Of a stretch of 64,000 nucleotides of DNA, positions 23,111 through 36,000 are shown piece by piece. The notes beneath the pieces are model-generated. The model was not told the origin of the DNA, did no database searches, and saw nothing but the letters and a program-made list of their open reading frames with translations. The translations under genes were made by a program, and so were the position numbers. How positions within the stretch are numbered: the stretch's first letter is position 1; each line of letters begins with the position of its first letter. This DNA is from Hofstenia miamia (Eukaryota; Xenacoelomorpha; Acoela; Hofsteniidae): the NCBI GenBank assembly GCA_900660155.1, contig CABFPE010000483.1:196900-260899 (forward strand), in the 5' to 3' direction.

Positions 23111-24590
23111 TAATTTTGCCAAAAATATTTCTTGTCATCAATTGTATAACTTTATCCAAACCATAGAAATCAAAAATAAAAATTTCATCAAAAAATTCAT
23201 TTGCTCAATTTAACTCTGTAAAAATATTTTGTCACTAGATGGCGTCCAATTGAATCAGTCCATTTACACATGGCAAATAGTCATAGGTGTTACGAGAACT
23301 TCAGGGTGTCCCAATGTAACCTCTTCTAGCCCATCTATACTACTGTCACGAAAATGGACCAGGCTAAGCATGCTTAATTAGATTTTAAAATTGTTTTCAA
23401 TAAGTGACTTACTTTTAACAAATAATCTCTACCTATTTCTCTACAACAAAACCTTTGCATTTAACAAAGCTCAGATTTATGCACACTGAATACTATAAGA
23501 CAAATTTCAAATATGAAATATAAATCATTCATTAAGAAATGTTGAGTCCTAATTTACTTCTATCTCAGTTATCTCCTCAGTAATGGAGGAGATTTAATTT
23601 TATAATCACGATTATTGAATTCGGGGCAATTAAGTATACAATAATCTGATCACATTCCTTATAAATTGTCAAACGTTTAGTGAATTTATTTGTGAGTATA
23701 TCTATATATATTTCGTTTTCTTACATTTTTATGACAATATTTAAGGCATAAATCATTAGATTTATTAAAATTACACTCGGACGAGATATCTTTCCTAATC
23801 CTTTCCTACATGCACAGCTACGCACAATATCTACTGTTCTATTTGTAGTTTGTACTAAATTTATATGTGAAAGACTTAACAAGGTCGATTCCTGATCTAT
23901 TAGACTCTAAGATTCTAATCAATAAAATATTTTTATTTATCAATGTTACTTAGAGCTCTATCTAACAGATGAGCAAACCTTGTCAACCACATTGCGGGAG
24001 AACACTCTAGCGATTTCTAAGGTTACCAAGTTGACAGCGGATACAAGCAAACAAAATTTTAAGATATATATGCAAAAATATATTGGCTGTTCTATTTTTC
24101 AACATTTTAATTAATCAAATTCTGAGCATTTAAGTTTGTTTGTTCTAACAGCAATCATGTCTTCAATGATATGTCTATTTCACAAATTAACACTTTAAAA
24201 TGTCTGGCCCGTGGAATACGAGATAATGGGAAGGGAAAAGATAAGCAACTATGGAGGGTCAGCTACAAACGTCTGATGAATACATATAAGATAGAATAAA
24301 AATTTTAAACATAAATATAAAATATATAAAATTTTAACAACTTTTAAATCACCATAGACAATTTTAAATTTGTTGGCCCTATTTCACCCTAGGTGGGGGG
24401 TGAATATATGTTATACTTCTAATTTGAAAGAACATTAAGATTCAGACCCGATGATTTTTTTCTTTTCTTAATAATTTTTAACAAGTCAAATGTCTAAGAA
24501 CATAAATCATACTTTCAACAATATTTTTCTAGTTGTGCACATTATTCTTGAATCATATATATATATATATAACAAACTGAATGAAATGCT
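23111..24590. other. Non-coding AT-rich stretch
   Basis: No gene recognised. A TA microsatellite at 24555-24571 directly precedes the inverted-repeat element that begins at about 24591. Confidence 0.5.
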
Positions 24591-25080
24591 GTATTTACCA
24601 ATGTATAAGCCGCACCCCGAGTTTGGGAGATTCTTAGGATAAAAGTTTTTTGAGCAAAATAAAAATCCACAAACACTGAATCAATGAAACATATTTATTT
24701 ACATTATTCAGGTATTTCTTACAACTTTGAAGTAAAATTTGAAGTACGATTCGTGTATTTAATAATTTAATAACAGTAACAAGTAAAGTACTGGCGTATC
24801 TTCAATAATTACTAAGAGTTCATTTTATTTCTAAAATAACAATACATTCTAATATTTTAATATTGTTTTATTTTTAATAAATTAATTGTTTGTCGTTTAA
24901 ACAAGGATATTACTTTACTTCAATGTATATTACAGCAGGATCCCGTACTTTCGTTTACAATATATGTGCAAATTACTTATCTTCGCAAGCTGTTTTTCAA
25001 GTTATGCGTAGATAAGCCGCACCTCAACTTTGGGAGCATTTTTTTGTGGAAAAAGGGGCGTCTTATACACGGGTAAATAC
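24591..25080. mobile_element. Short inverted-repeat element (MITE-like)
   Basis: The left end reads gtatttaccaatgtataag, and the right end read on the minus strand is GTATTTACCCGTGTATAAG. Next to both ends lies a GC-richer block with the core gataagccgcacc and tttgggag; near the right end it occurs in direct orientation, giving an internal repeat. Length is 490 bases, with no ORF of its own. The target duplication is not clear. A plausible origin is a non-autonomous DNA transposon, superfamily undetermined. Confidence 0.6.
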
Positions 25081-26861
25081 GGTAACAGTTCCATTTCAAT
25101 ATTAAACGATATTTTACAGGTGCTCCCTTAGTGATATAATCTAATATATTTTCAATAAAAAAGTAGATTTTGAATATTGAATAGTCTAAAAGTGTCTTTG
25201 TATATTGGAGAAAGCGACACTGTGTTGAAAATATCACCAGGGAACCTACAAATGGATCGGACACTGATGAGTATACATTTTTCGTAAATCAGGTATTTTA
25301 ATTAAATACAATAATAAGAATTCTCATCTCCAATTGTATAGAAATGATTTTGAAATTAAACTTAAAATTTTTGAACGAATAATGTAAATTAGGCAAGCTA
25401 GACCATGAAGGTTTTCATTCCATAAGCGAATCAAAAATTTGAATAACGTTTATTAAACGACCTGACCATTTAAAAGCTTGATCAAATGATGAAACAGAAT
25501 TGTTAGAACTGATCCTAAACAAATTTACATTGAAATGATATTCAAGTACATCATTAATAAAAAAATATTGTGTGAATGTTCGGATATGAAGTTAAACAAG
25601 TGAATTTACAAGGACCTAATACAGAAACAAACAAAAATCAACAAACTTCTGAAACCATTAAAACTATTCAAGGCACCCATGATAGTTGTGTAATTCAATT
25701 ACCACGTAACAATAAGCCGAACTTTTTTTAAATAAGCCCTTTTGTGTAATTAATTTCAATTATTTATACAAATGTCACTTTGTCAGTCAGTAACCCTAGA
25801 AGGCCTAACAAAAAATTGACTCAGTGATCTGCCAAAAAATCCCTGATCATGTTTAGTACAATGAAATACTTGAATTACGCCAAATGCATCTATAAAGAGA
25901 CATCCTAGGGATAATTATAAAGCGTTTCTAGAACTTGCCATTAACTTTCTAAGGTCATTTCCACGCAATTACAGTGCCATCTACTTGTTAAAGATTTTAA
26001 TATTCTTTGCCCATTTTGCATTTTACTCAAAGTAAACACTCTATAAATTATTGATAGAATTTGGCTACTTTGTTATTCGTTACTACATTCGTGCAGGGTT
26101 CTCTAGTAGTATAGCATCAGATGCTCCTCGTATGTATCTTAATCTCTAAGACACTCATTATTAACGAAAATTAAGTAATTAAGAATGCTGGAACAAAAAA
26201 ATTTACATCATTCTGAATTGACAGTTGGCTTTGCATTATTTGATGATAAAATGTCATATACTGAGAAAAGCACAATGGTTCATAGCATAAATAATATTGA
26301 AAGATTAGATGAACGCCAACAACAATTTTGCTGTATTAATCAAGATTTAACAAAAATGAGGCTATCGTATTTCCTTAGCTAAATATCATAGAAATTTAAA
26401 ATTGTTAAGTTTAAATAACAATTTAAAAATAAAAAGTATCATTTATTTGATGTTTCAGAATGCCACTGCCATTATCAAAAATTTTCGCGATATGAAATTC
26501 CCTATATCTATATATGTATATGTCTATATCTATATCTATCTATTAAAATAACTGGTAGATTTACTTTACATTCATTTTTTGGTTAAACTTAACTCTCAAT
26601 TCTATATAAATTTATTCAATAATGGTTAGTTGAAATTTATCAATTTCCTTGGATAAAACTTCATATATAAATTTCATATAAAAGTTCTTTAGGTGTACTG
26701 CTTGCGATTTTTTGAAATTTATTATCAGAGATCGTACAGCTACTGTTCTATTCTGTGATGGTTTAAGGTATTTGTTAATTAGTTCGTAAATATTTTTAAG
26801 AAACCATCAATTTAAAAAATCAATAAATGCCCATGTTTATATACGTAAGCATAATTTTATA
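25081..26861. other. Non-coding AT-rich stretch
   Basis: No gene or repeat supported. The short frame at 26185-26382 has no recognisable motif. Confidence 0.5.
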
Positions 26862-27130
26862 ATGGCAATTTGTGTCAAAACAATTGTGAGGTTAAATGAT
26901 TACCCTTCTTTGAATCTAGGTCTTAAAATGACTAACCTAAGCCTCAGGGTTGCTGTTGCACAGAAACTTGTTAGCAAAGTTTGTGAGCCCCACACTTGTA
27001 TTTCTGGGTTGATTCTGATGGGAGACATTGCCTTTCATGAGAAAAAGTGCTGGTCGCTTATCGCCCCAACACACTTAATGACATTATTAAGCGTGCTCTC
27101 AACTCTGCTCTCTTCATAGCATTTTCTACA
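26862..27130 (+). mobile_element. LINE relic, C-terminal region
   Basis: The frame at 26862-27119 holds LGLKMTNLSLRVAVAQKL followed by CEPHTC. This resembles the post-RT region of a LINE family in which CEPHTC and a Cys-Gly pair precede an HGLSC motif. The following frame (27047-27259) continues with TLNDIIKRAL, again typical of the same region. One frame change separates the two parts. The segment is short and old. Confidence 0.6.
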
Positions 27131-28129
27131 AGCCGTTCAATAAACCTGTTGGTTTTTGATGCCGAATATCTGTATTTTAGGAAGTTTTACTTCAATAAAA
27201 AATTTAAATTTCACATACCTTTTAATATATATATTTTATATTTTTGTAAGTCATTGTAAGGTTAATTTTATAGGTATATAATTTCGTATTTTACTTAAAA
27301 AAATTGTAAATGTGGTGACTTTAAACATTTTATTTTGCAATGTTGATCTTGTAAAATTTTTCAAAATTTAAATGTGAACAAAAATATTATTGTGAGGATT
27401 ATTGAGCTATCCACTACAGATCTTTGTTTAAACTTGGTCAAGATTTTTGCGTTACTCGTCGGGTTTGTGATTTAGCAAAAAAGCCAATTCAGTAATCAGT
27501 CGTTATTGCATAATTTATTGATCCTTCGATGATTCTTAAATCACTTTGTTGTATAATAGAGGTAAACCATCAGTTGTTACTTGTAAATATGTAGCAGAAT
27601 ATACACCCATCTTTTCTTATATCATTAATAGAAAATTCAAGGTCGTGTTTATTATCCATTTTGGCAAGACGTAAGTAAACTTCTCTTCCTGCTATCAAAT
27701 TTCGTTCTAGTTTAGGTCTCGAAGGCCAACATTATTCCTGAATCAATACTCACATGTTACAAAATTCTTTCCAGATCTTAAATACTATATTTTTGCTTTG
27801 TATTTTGAAAATTTACTTTGGCAATCTTTCACCATTGTTTGATAAAATTTATAACTATTGAATCAAGCTAAAAAAAGCTAAATTTATGTTACAGGACAAA
27901 CTTCTAAGCAAATTAACACCAGAATCCGCTTTTACCATATTTGTTAAAATAGGAGATTCTTTATTCAGATAAATGTTAACAATTCAATAACTGAACTTAT
28001 CTGAATAGCGTCATTAAATTCACAAAAAACACTTATGCAATTCTCATAAATTACAGAGGAAATCTTGCAGGCTATGGATAAATTCCTATAGTACTATTTG
28101 TATTAAGATATTATAGATACTATAATGTT
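27131..28129. other. Non-coding stretch, possibly decayed LINE
   Basis: No supported gene. Scattered plus-strand scraps between 27400 and 28130 could be the decayed upstream part of the LINE fragment that becomes recognisable at 28130, but I cannot show it. Confidence 0.35.
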
Positions 28130-28774
28130 TTCTTAAATGACATGAACCATTCATTAATAAATAAAATTGATTCACAAATTAAATGGGCAGCAAATATTCA
28201 TAAAGATAATTACTCGACTAGGAACGCCAAAAGTTCATATTCTAATCATGACGATGCTTCATATTTCATAAGATAATTTTGATTAATAGAATTTTGGGAT
28301 ATTTTAAATCAGCGTTCACCTTACAGTATACTACAATTTCAAGTATATGCACATTCAACTTATAATTTAAAGACTTCTAATAGAAAAGTAAAATTTAAAA
28401 AACATTTTCTTAAAAGTTAATTTTTAAACTCAACAATTGAACTATGGAATAACTTACCAATTGAAATAAAACGAATCAAAAGTCGCAGGATATTTAAAAG
28501 TCAAATGAATGACTACTTCCGTAAGCAACATATCCCTAAAATCGGTTCTACGTCATGGAAAGGATTTCAGTTTTTCAAAAAATATTAGTTAAAATAATTA
28601 GCAATGAACTGGGTAAACTGTAAATTCTGAATCCATGTTTTTGTTGTTTTTTATTGTTTTTGTTCTTCATGTTATTATTGACGCATTAATTGTAGTACTA
28701 CCAGCTTTTGTTGAGGAGTTTAGTTATGGAATGTACTACACTTAGTAAGAAATGCTATTCTATTCTATTCTATT
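28130..28774 (+). mobile_element. LINE 3' fragment, plus strand
   Basis: Recognisable pieces are KWAANIHKDN near 28180 (compare KWAINVCKRR in the 15.9-18.4 kb copy), LWNNLPIEIKRIKS near 28442 (compare QWNEFPQEIKCIKN), and WKGFQFF near 28558. The fragment ends in a (CTATT)n tail at about 28752-28774, where it meets the 3' end of an oppositely oriented LINE copy. Several frame breaks. Confidence 0.7.
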
Positions 28775-31700
28775 TTAATAACGAGTTATAGTAGTCTTAT
28801 AAAATTTGTATCCTAGCCATGATTTTCCAGAAATATATTTTTGCTTAAGGAAGATTTTTAAATGCTTTTTAATTTCTTTAAGTAGCGAATTCCAGGTTCG
28901 AATGGCGACATTATTGAAGGATTTCTTTAAAACGTTTTTTATACTTAACATGTAAAAAGCTTTGATCTTGAATTCTGTTTATGAGTAAATCTCGGTATTT
29001 TTATCGTATTATAAGGTGGTAGGTTTCTGATTAGCTTTAGGACGGTCAGAAGGGTATTCAATATAATCAGTTTTTTTGGAAAAAGAATTTACCTAGAAAT
29101 GTACTGTTTGGTTTTCGATGAGTTTTTCATTGTGATATTTAATCCCCATCTTAACTGAATATCAAGTTTTTTATAAAGCACTTCAATTAGGTCAGTAAAT
29201 AAAATGTTTGCGTAATTAAGGTGACTCATGATGAAAGCATGGAAGAATTCAATTACCACACAAGTTGGTAACTGCCTAACTACTAGTGTCATACTTTTCA
29301 TACCTATAGCTAATTTTCTAACTGTTAAGTTGATGTGAGAGTTTAATTTTAACTTTGAGTCAATAGTTACTACTAAGTATTTGAAAGTGTCCAAAGAAAC
29401 ATCGTAATTGCTTTTATGCGGTTGCAAAATACAAATTCTGTTTTAGCTTTATTAATATTCAACTTGTCCATACGAAAGTATTTTGACAATTTGTTACAAT
29501 TCAATTCTATAGATTCCACTGCTAGATACATTGATGAGTTATCGTTTAAAATGCAAGTGTCATCGGCATATTGGATTAAATTGCAATTAGTTATAGAATG
29601 CATGTCTTTACCATAAATTCAAAAAGAAGAGGACCTAGAATTGTACCTTGAGGCATCCAATTGTTAACCGATAACCATTTCGAAAAATGTCATTTAATTT
29701 AACTTTGATTGAGGTAACTAGTTATCAATTGCGCACTATATCTAGAAAATCCCAAGTAAGATAGTTTTTCAATTAGAATGTTATTATTAATCGAATCAAA
29801 GGCTTTTAAAAGATTTAAGCAAGCTATCGCCACAAATTTATTAGAATCAAATGATGCTCTCCAAGTTTCAGTAGTATTTAATAACATTTTTGCTAATTTG
29901 ATAATAAATTATTATTTAAATGTTCAGCTATTTGATTATGTAATAATCTTTCGAATATTTTGCTTATTGGTTAAGTAATTGGGATTGGCCAATAATTAGT
30001 GGCAATTGATGGATCGTTTTTTTAAATAGGAGTAATGTGAGCAAGTTTTAATTTATTCGGGAAGTAATTAAATTTTATGCATTCATTAAAGATAAAATTT
30101 AATGGATTTGCAATGATGCCTGCAGTAATTTTAAGGGCCCATGACGCTTTGTTGGTTTTAAGCTTAGTGATTGACTTAATAATTTCATAACTAGTTGAGA
30201 AGCGTGAAGAAAATTCGGGTGTAACAATTTTGTGTGAAACGTTTTCGTAGTTAACGAGGGGGCCATTGCATTTTCCTAGATTAACAAAAGTCTTATTTTA
30301 ATAATAATAATAACAAACTTTAATTAAGCTTACAATACAGTAAACTACACTACAAACTACAAAACTAAAAAATAAAAATAATAACATGAAATATCGAACT
30401 GGGAATATGTTTTGATGAGAATAATTTCAGTGGAGCGTTTTTTTAATTTTAAAGTAGCTTATTAAGTTCTTTTGCTACTGAATTGTTTTAGTAGATGTTT
30501 TTGAGAGTATTCAATGTGTTGATGCAACGCTTTGTCTTTTGCTTTAATGATGTTAAAAATATTAAAATTTTTAGTAATAAGTTTATATGTAAACGCTTTC
30601 TTGTATATGTTGTTAAGCTTAGATAAAGATGTTTCTGCTTCACCTACATATACTTGTATTTAGTAAATTATAATAGAATTAACTAGGGAATTAAATAAAA
30701 TTTCAGTTTCATCTTGATTTAAAATTTTTTTACTTTTAATATTATATAGAAATTTCTAATTGATCTTTTATAAACTTGAGCAATATGTTTTTAAATGAAA
30801 TCTTGTTATTTATGGTAAATCCAAGATATTTCATTGTTGTTGCTGAGGAATAGCAATCAATTTTAGATATATTATCAACAAATTTTCTCCTCAATGATCT
30901 TATTATTAATTGAATGTGTAAAGTCTAAATTTTCAAGAGTTGGAAGACAAATCAGTGCATCATCAGCATACTTAATAGAACAATTTGTAATATTTAAAGA
31001 GTCACATTTAAAGAATCAATAGATATATTGAACAGAAATGGGTCACAAACGGAGCTTTGCGAAACACCTTTGTTGATCTTTTCCACATTTATTTAATTCA
31101 TTAGATATTTCTAAATTGTCAGAAAGATTGTTTCCTTTCTGACTTTTATCACATCAATTGAGTTTGAATTTGGTCACTTATAATTTGTGATTTCTTGTAT
31201 TAGCTTCCATTTTGAACGTTCACTTGGAAAGCGCGTATATTGATTATTAATGAATTCGTTGAATGCCTTACGAGATTCAATCTTCGATGCATTTCTAGCC
31301 TTTTCATATGGGGCAAAATTCTTGCTGGTTCGGAAAATCATAAAATATTTATACGCTTTGTTCTTTACGTGAATCAATGCTTTGCAAGTTTCAGTTATCC
31401 TAGGTTTATTCGAAAAAGTATTGTTTGCTTTGGAGTATGTACTGGATTTAACCATTATTTTCATTTCATTGCAAAATCTGTTAATATAAATTTCAAAAAT
31501 TTTTAAAAAGTTTTCCAGCATTTCATTTAAAATTGATGCAGAATATACAGGAAATCAATTTTCTGATGAGGAATAATTTAAAATTATTAATATTTTCAAT
31601 ACCTTTTTCACGACTTTTAATAAATTTCATGATATTTTTGGGGGCTGAATGAGACCTTTGAAATTTGATAGATGTAAAACAATGGTCAGAGAATGGGCAT

Positions 31701-31965
31701 TCAGAAGTAGTATACTCAACAGATTGTTGTTCTCAGCTAGTATAAGGTAGTCAATTAGTGTTCTACTCTATGATGTCATTCTAATAGGTAATGTTTTATT
31801 AGTCAATACTAAATTAAGTGTGTTCAGAAACAGATCCATTTTACATTGGTCATTAGCATTAAAATAATTTAGGTTCCAATCCCCGAAAAGTACTAAGTAT
31901 TTATTTTCAGAACAAGCAAGTGAGTTATAATTAAAAAACAACTCAACCAGATAGCGCAAAAAAAT
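28775..31965 (-). mobile_element. LINE (same family as 15.9-18.4 kb), minus strand, with nested insertion
   Basis: Reading down from 31959: endonuclease fragment KYLVLFGDWNLNYF; linker at 31521-31174 with KWKLIQEIT; then, after an interruption at about 30296-31140, SYEIIKSITKLKTNK near 30190. RT follows: KAFDSINNNI near 29800, YADDTCIL near 29570, FKYLVVTIDSKL near 29390, HLNYANILFTDLIE near 29220. The 3' end is close to 28775, beside an AATAG-type pentanucleotide run. At least five separate frames are needed, so the copy is dead. It is longer at the 5' end than the plus-strand copy at 15.9 kb because it keeps more endonuclease. Confidence 0.8.
30296..31140 (-). mobile_element. Second LINE (YADDA type) nested in the minus-strand LINE
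   Basis: This block interrupts the surrounding LINE between its linker and RT. On the minus strand it contains INKGVSQSSVCDPFLFN near 31070 and KYADDALICLP near 30970, both RT motifs, and it ends at 30296 in a TTATTA-type tail (aataataataataac on the plus strand). Its YADD context differs from that of the host LINE, so it is another family or subfamily. The nesting shows that the outer copy is older. Confidence 0.65.
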
Positions 31966-32863
31966 CTACATCACTGGTAAACCACTTGAAAACAATTTTA
32001 AGAAGCAGCCCTTTTGATTCACCAAACAGCCTAATATTTCCATACTTGAGCACCAAATGCATTCTGCAGTTAATTTTACACTACCAAAATAACAGCAATG
32101 CACTTCAGACTGTTAACTAGGAACTTGCGCATTTAAACAATAGCCCAGCCATAAGAATTTTATGCGCCCCGTATAAATCTATGTCCACCTGCATAATTGT
32201 TCAGCATAGCCAATACATTTATAAAATTGTTCTTAAACCACTTAATAAAAGAAATCAATTGGAGGACCACAATATTTCAAATTTATCCTATCACATTGCT
32301 CGTTATAATTACTTCTGCAACAAAAATTATAACATTTGTACAGAAGCTTAAATAAAGTCAAACAAGAAAAAGAAATTCTAGTGAACAATAAATTTAAAAA
32401 ATGCGCCGAGTCGCGTTTCATCAAGGTCGTCCAAAACCCAGACATTTTACAATTTGTGTTGGTTTCTAAAAAAATCACTAAATTCTTGATCTAGAATTGT
32501 CTCATCTTTAATTCAAGCCTGGCGCAACGCTTCGGACTTTGCGCACAGAGCGCTGAACAAATAAAATAAATGAATCCAGCTGCTATTGCAAACATCGGAT
32601 TTTCCGATAAAATAGCAAATATTTTCATGTACTTCAAATCCGAAACTAGATGCAACAAATTAAAACTGCATTTTCACATACTTGATATAAAATTACTACA
32701 CAAATGCATTGGCGTCAAACTAGATTGTTCTACCTAACAATCACTATTGTCGTTAAGAAACAAGTTGAAAATGATGATCTATCATGTAGATTGGGTCCTT
32801 TAAAAAGTAGAACACTAAATAGAAATCATTTTTTTGAAACGATTTAATAAATTTAATTAAAAT
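31966..32863. other. Intergenic stretch downstream of IPO7
   Basis: This is the 3' flank of the importin gene. Just after the stop codon, on the minus strand, two ATTAAA hexamers lie within 30 bases (near 32840-32857); they are possible variant polyadenylation signals, though close to the stop. An open frame at 32242-32478 has no recognised motif; scraps on either strand might be LINE linker sequence, but this is too weak to call. Confidence 0.4.
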
Positions 32864-33093
32864 TCAATTGTTCCCGCCAAATTTGAATCGTGCCGCTTCT
32901 GGACTGAATTCAAAAGATCCGGGGACAGAATGCTGCTGGAATTGATAACCACCAGCCTTCTCTATTTTTCGAGCTTCAGCAGCAGCCTTTCTTTTGTCAG
33001 CTGTTAACAGAATTTCATCTATTTGCATTTTCTGTTCATCAGTGAGGTTACGCGTGAGGGTGGTAAACATCTCATGATCATTTTGCTGGATAA
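32864..33093 (-). CDS. IPO7: IPO7 last exon with stop codon
   Basis: Encodes IQQNDHEMFTTLTRNL, TADKRKAAAEARKIEKAGGY, and ends FEFSPEAARFKFGGNN followed by TGA. Vertebrate counterpart: [21 protein letters not shown] and a closing FNFGG block. The conserved IEKxGGY and terminal Phe-Gly-Gly-like end fix the C-terminus. The acceptor is ATTTTAG. Confidence 0.96.
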
Positions 33094-36000
33094 CTAAAAT
33101 ATATAAATAGTAATAGATTCCAAATGTGTAATTCGATAAATTCAATAATGAACGCATTTTATTGTTAAAATGAAGGAATTTTATGACAATATATATATAT
33201 CAAACAGCTACCAACCGATAATAATACTGAATTAGCTATTATTAGATCAAAATGTTTTTGATAATGCCGGACAACTGAGAAAAGTTTCCAGTTAGACAAT
33301 TGAAAGAAATGTTAAAAGAAAGGACACTATTCCATGGTGTGTCGATCGAGAACAACTACATCAGCGCAGATCCAACCTCGCTCATCAACCATACAGTATT
33401 GTAGACGTTTAATAGAAAACATGCTAGTGCGTTGCCAGATAGTATCTCTACCGAAAGTTTTGTTAGCAAAAATTTAGTAATAAATTCTGTTTGAAGGTTA
33501 ATATATCAACACAATCACATGTGGCTACAATCTTGTGCTCTTGTTTTGCGAATGTAATTCTTAATACTCCCGGACCAATCACATACTATATACTTGGCGA
33601 AAATTTGATGAAGTTACACAAATGCATTACATTCAAATATGGAGAACCCGGTAAAGAATTTTTGCCCTCTTCTCTAAGAAGACTAAACAATATTCTGTGC
33701 TTTTCAGTCATTTGACTCCTACCTGTCGCCCAACAGCAATGAAATCACGCAAGTTTTGTTCATATGACCAAAGCTTTATCATTAGAGAAATGCAGAAATT
33801 TCTTAATGACGGCATAATTGAATATAGTTTGTCACTAAGGTACTTTGAACGAAAAACGAAAACCATGAAAGTCGACTCAACATTGATTAATCACACTAAC
33901 AAATTAACTATTTCGATGAATACCCACTATAAAGTGTAGGAGGTATTAGCAAATTCTAAAGGTTTAGAGTTCTTGACACTATTGACTTAAAGAGTGCTTA
34001 TTAACCAAATTGAAATCTCTCCAGATGACCGGATTTATACAGCTTTTGAGACTTGTAGCAAGCAGAACCAATTTCGTCGATTGCCATTTGGTTAAAGAAT
34101 GCCGTTCCGTTATTCCAGCGCGCAATGGAGAAAGTTATATGTGATAAACAGTTTTCAGGAAAGAATGAAATTGTTTATGTCAAAAGACGCAAAAACTTTT
34201 TCAAGTTATACATGTTCAACTTACATTCAATGACAAAAAGAGCATTTACAAAATCCGTTTACTGGACGCTTATGACATTGAATATTGAATGGTGATATTA
34301 AACCAGATCCGGATGGCATCAAAGCACTTATTGAGATAGGATTTTTTAAGCAGAGTTATCAACTGATTTAAATACTACCCTAGATAGATTCCAAGATATT
34401 CAACCAAAACCGGTCCTCTATTGCAAGTGTCAATTATCTGTTTCTAACAGTGGAGACAAAGACTTCTGAATTTGCCTTATATGCGACACTGAATGAATGC
34501 AGAAGACCAGTTGCTTTCAATGTACAAACTTTACATTCCGATTCGCTGGTTCCGGCTCCATACCTTTATTTCTGGTCCCATACTAAGAGTAATTTAGGGT
34601 TCTGAGGAACTGTCACGGGATTTATTAGGACAAAAAACTCAATGGGACTGGGACCATGGATTTCAGAATATTACTCAATGTTTGCTAATCTTCGCCAAAA
34701 TAGAAGTTAGATCTTTGGACCAGAAAACGTAATGGGACTAGAATTCAAAGGCACTGGGACCGAATCCAATGGGACTAAGAAAACCCTGGTCCCGTAGAAT
34801 TCTAGAGTAAATGTGTTAAGATTTTGCATAAATTAATCAAGTTAAATATGGCCAGAAATATTACTAATATTTAGCTTAGCAAATATTGAAAGTGTGATAT
34901 AGTTTAGGTGCCTTCCAACATTTTTGATCCTGGTCCCATCGCACTCAAATTTATTTTGGATGTCCGAAATTAATATTCATTCGAATCGACACAAAGCGCA
35001 AAATCCATTATAAATATAGAAAAACTAATAAAAATACTGTCCATTTTAGTTTATCTTAAATACTTTCTAAACTATTTTTCAAAAAATTTACGTGTAATTA
35101 TATGCTTAAATATAGCATATTCATCGATGTCCGAGTCCTCGTCGTCCATCGAGGTGCCAAACATTTCTAAATTTGTCTCTTCAGCGTCATCATCGTCATC
35201 ATCATCGTCGTTTGTATCAAATGCATTCACAATGTCTCCATTCTAAATACCAACAACAGAGGTCAGTAATGAATGTGAACTAATAACAAAAAGATTTACA
35301 ACAATTTATCCTAAAGCGAGCCATGACCATATAAACTGTGCATGTATGCATCAAGTCTGAATATATTAGTGGAGCTGAAGTGCACTGGTGGTCAATGATT
35401 TCCAGGTGTAGTGCGGGGAAATTACCTCATATTACATGCATTGAATCGGATTGTATATTTCACAAATTATTCACAGATCAAAACAAATTTGTCACTTATA
35501 CCCCTTATTCACATAAGAAATGTATGTATGTTGACATAGCCACTTTAAGATTTTTCGAAATTCCAAATTTTTCATATTGTCAATGTACGTGGATGTTATC
35601 CAACATGAGCATTCACTACTAACTTCTTATTTTGTGGACAATTCATAATCTTACTCAAAAAAATAATACCCAGACTCGCATTGTTTCCACAGAATAAAAT
35701 AAAACGAAAACAAATCAAATCTCAATAAAACCTTTGCATATCGCGATAGAACCACAAAAAACAGTATTTCTAAACATTTGAATGATACCGGTTCATTTAG
35801 AGCTTTAAGATAATCTTCTTCGTCATCATGTTGAGTATCACTTTCATCGTCTGCTTCAATAGATTCATCGCTACTACCACTGTCCTCATCATCACTGCTA
35901 TTACCATGCATTGTTGACGCCTTAACTAAACATCTTCTAATTAGACAATAAATATAAATGTGAAACAAAAGGCTACTTGAAGTTCAGAAAACCTGAAGAA

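Noticed and set aside
32242-32478. 78-codon minus-strand frame downstream of IPO7
   Set aside because: No recognisable motif. Possible LINE linker similarity on the other strand is too weak to support.
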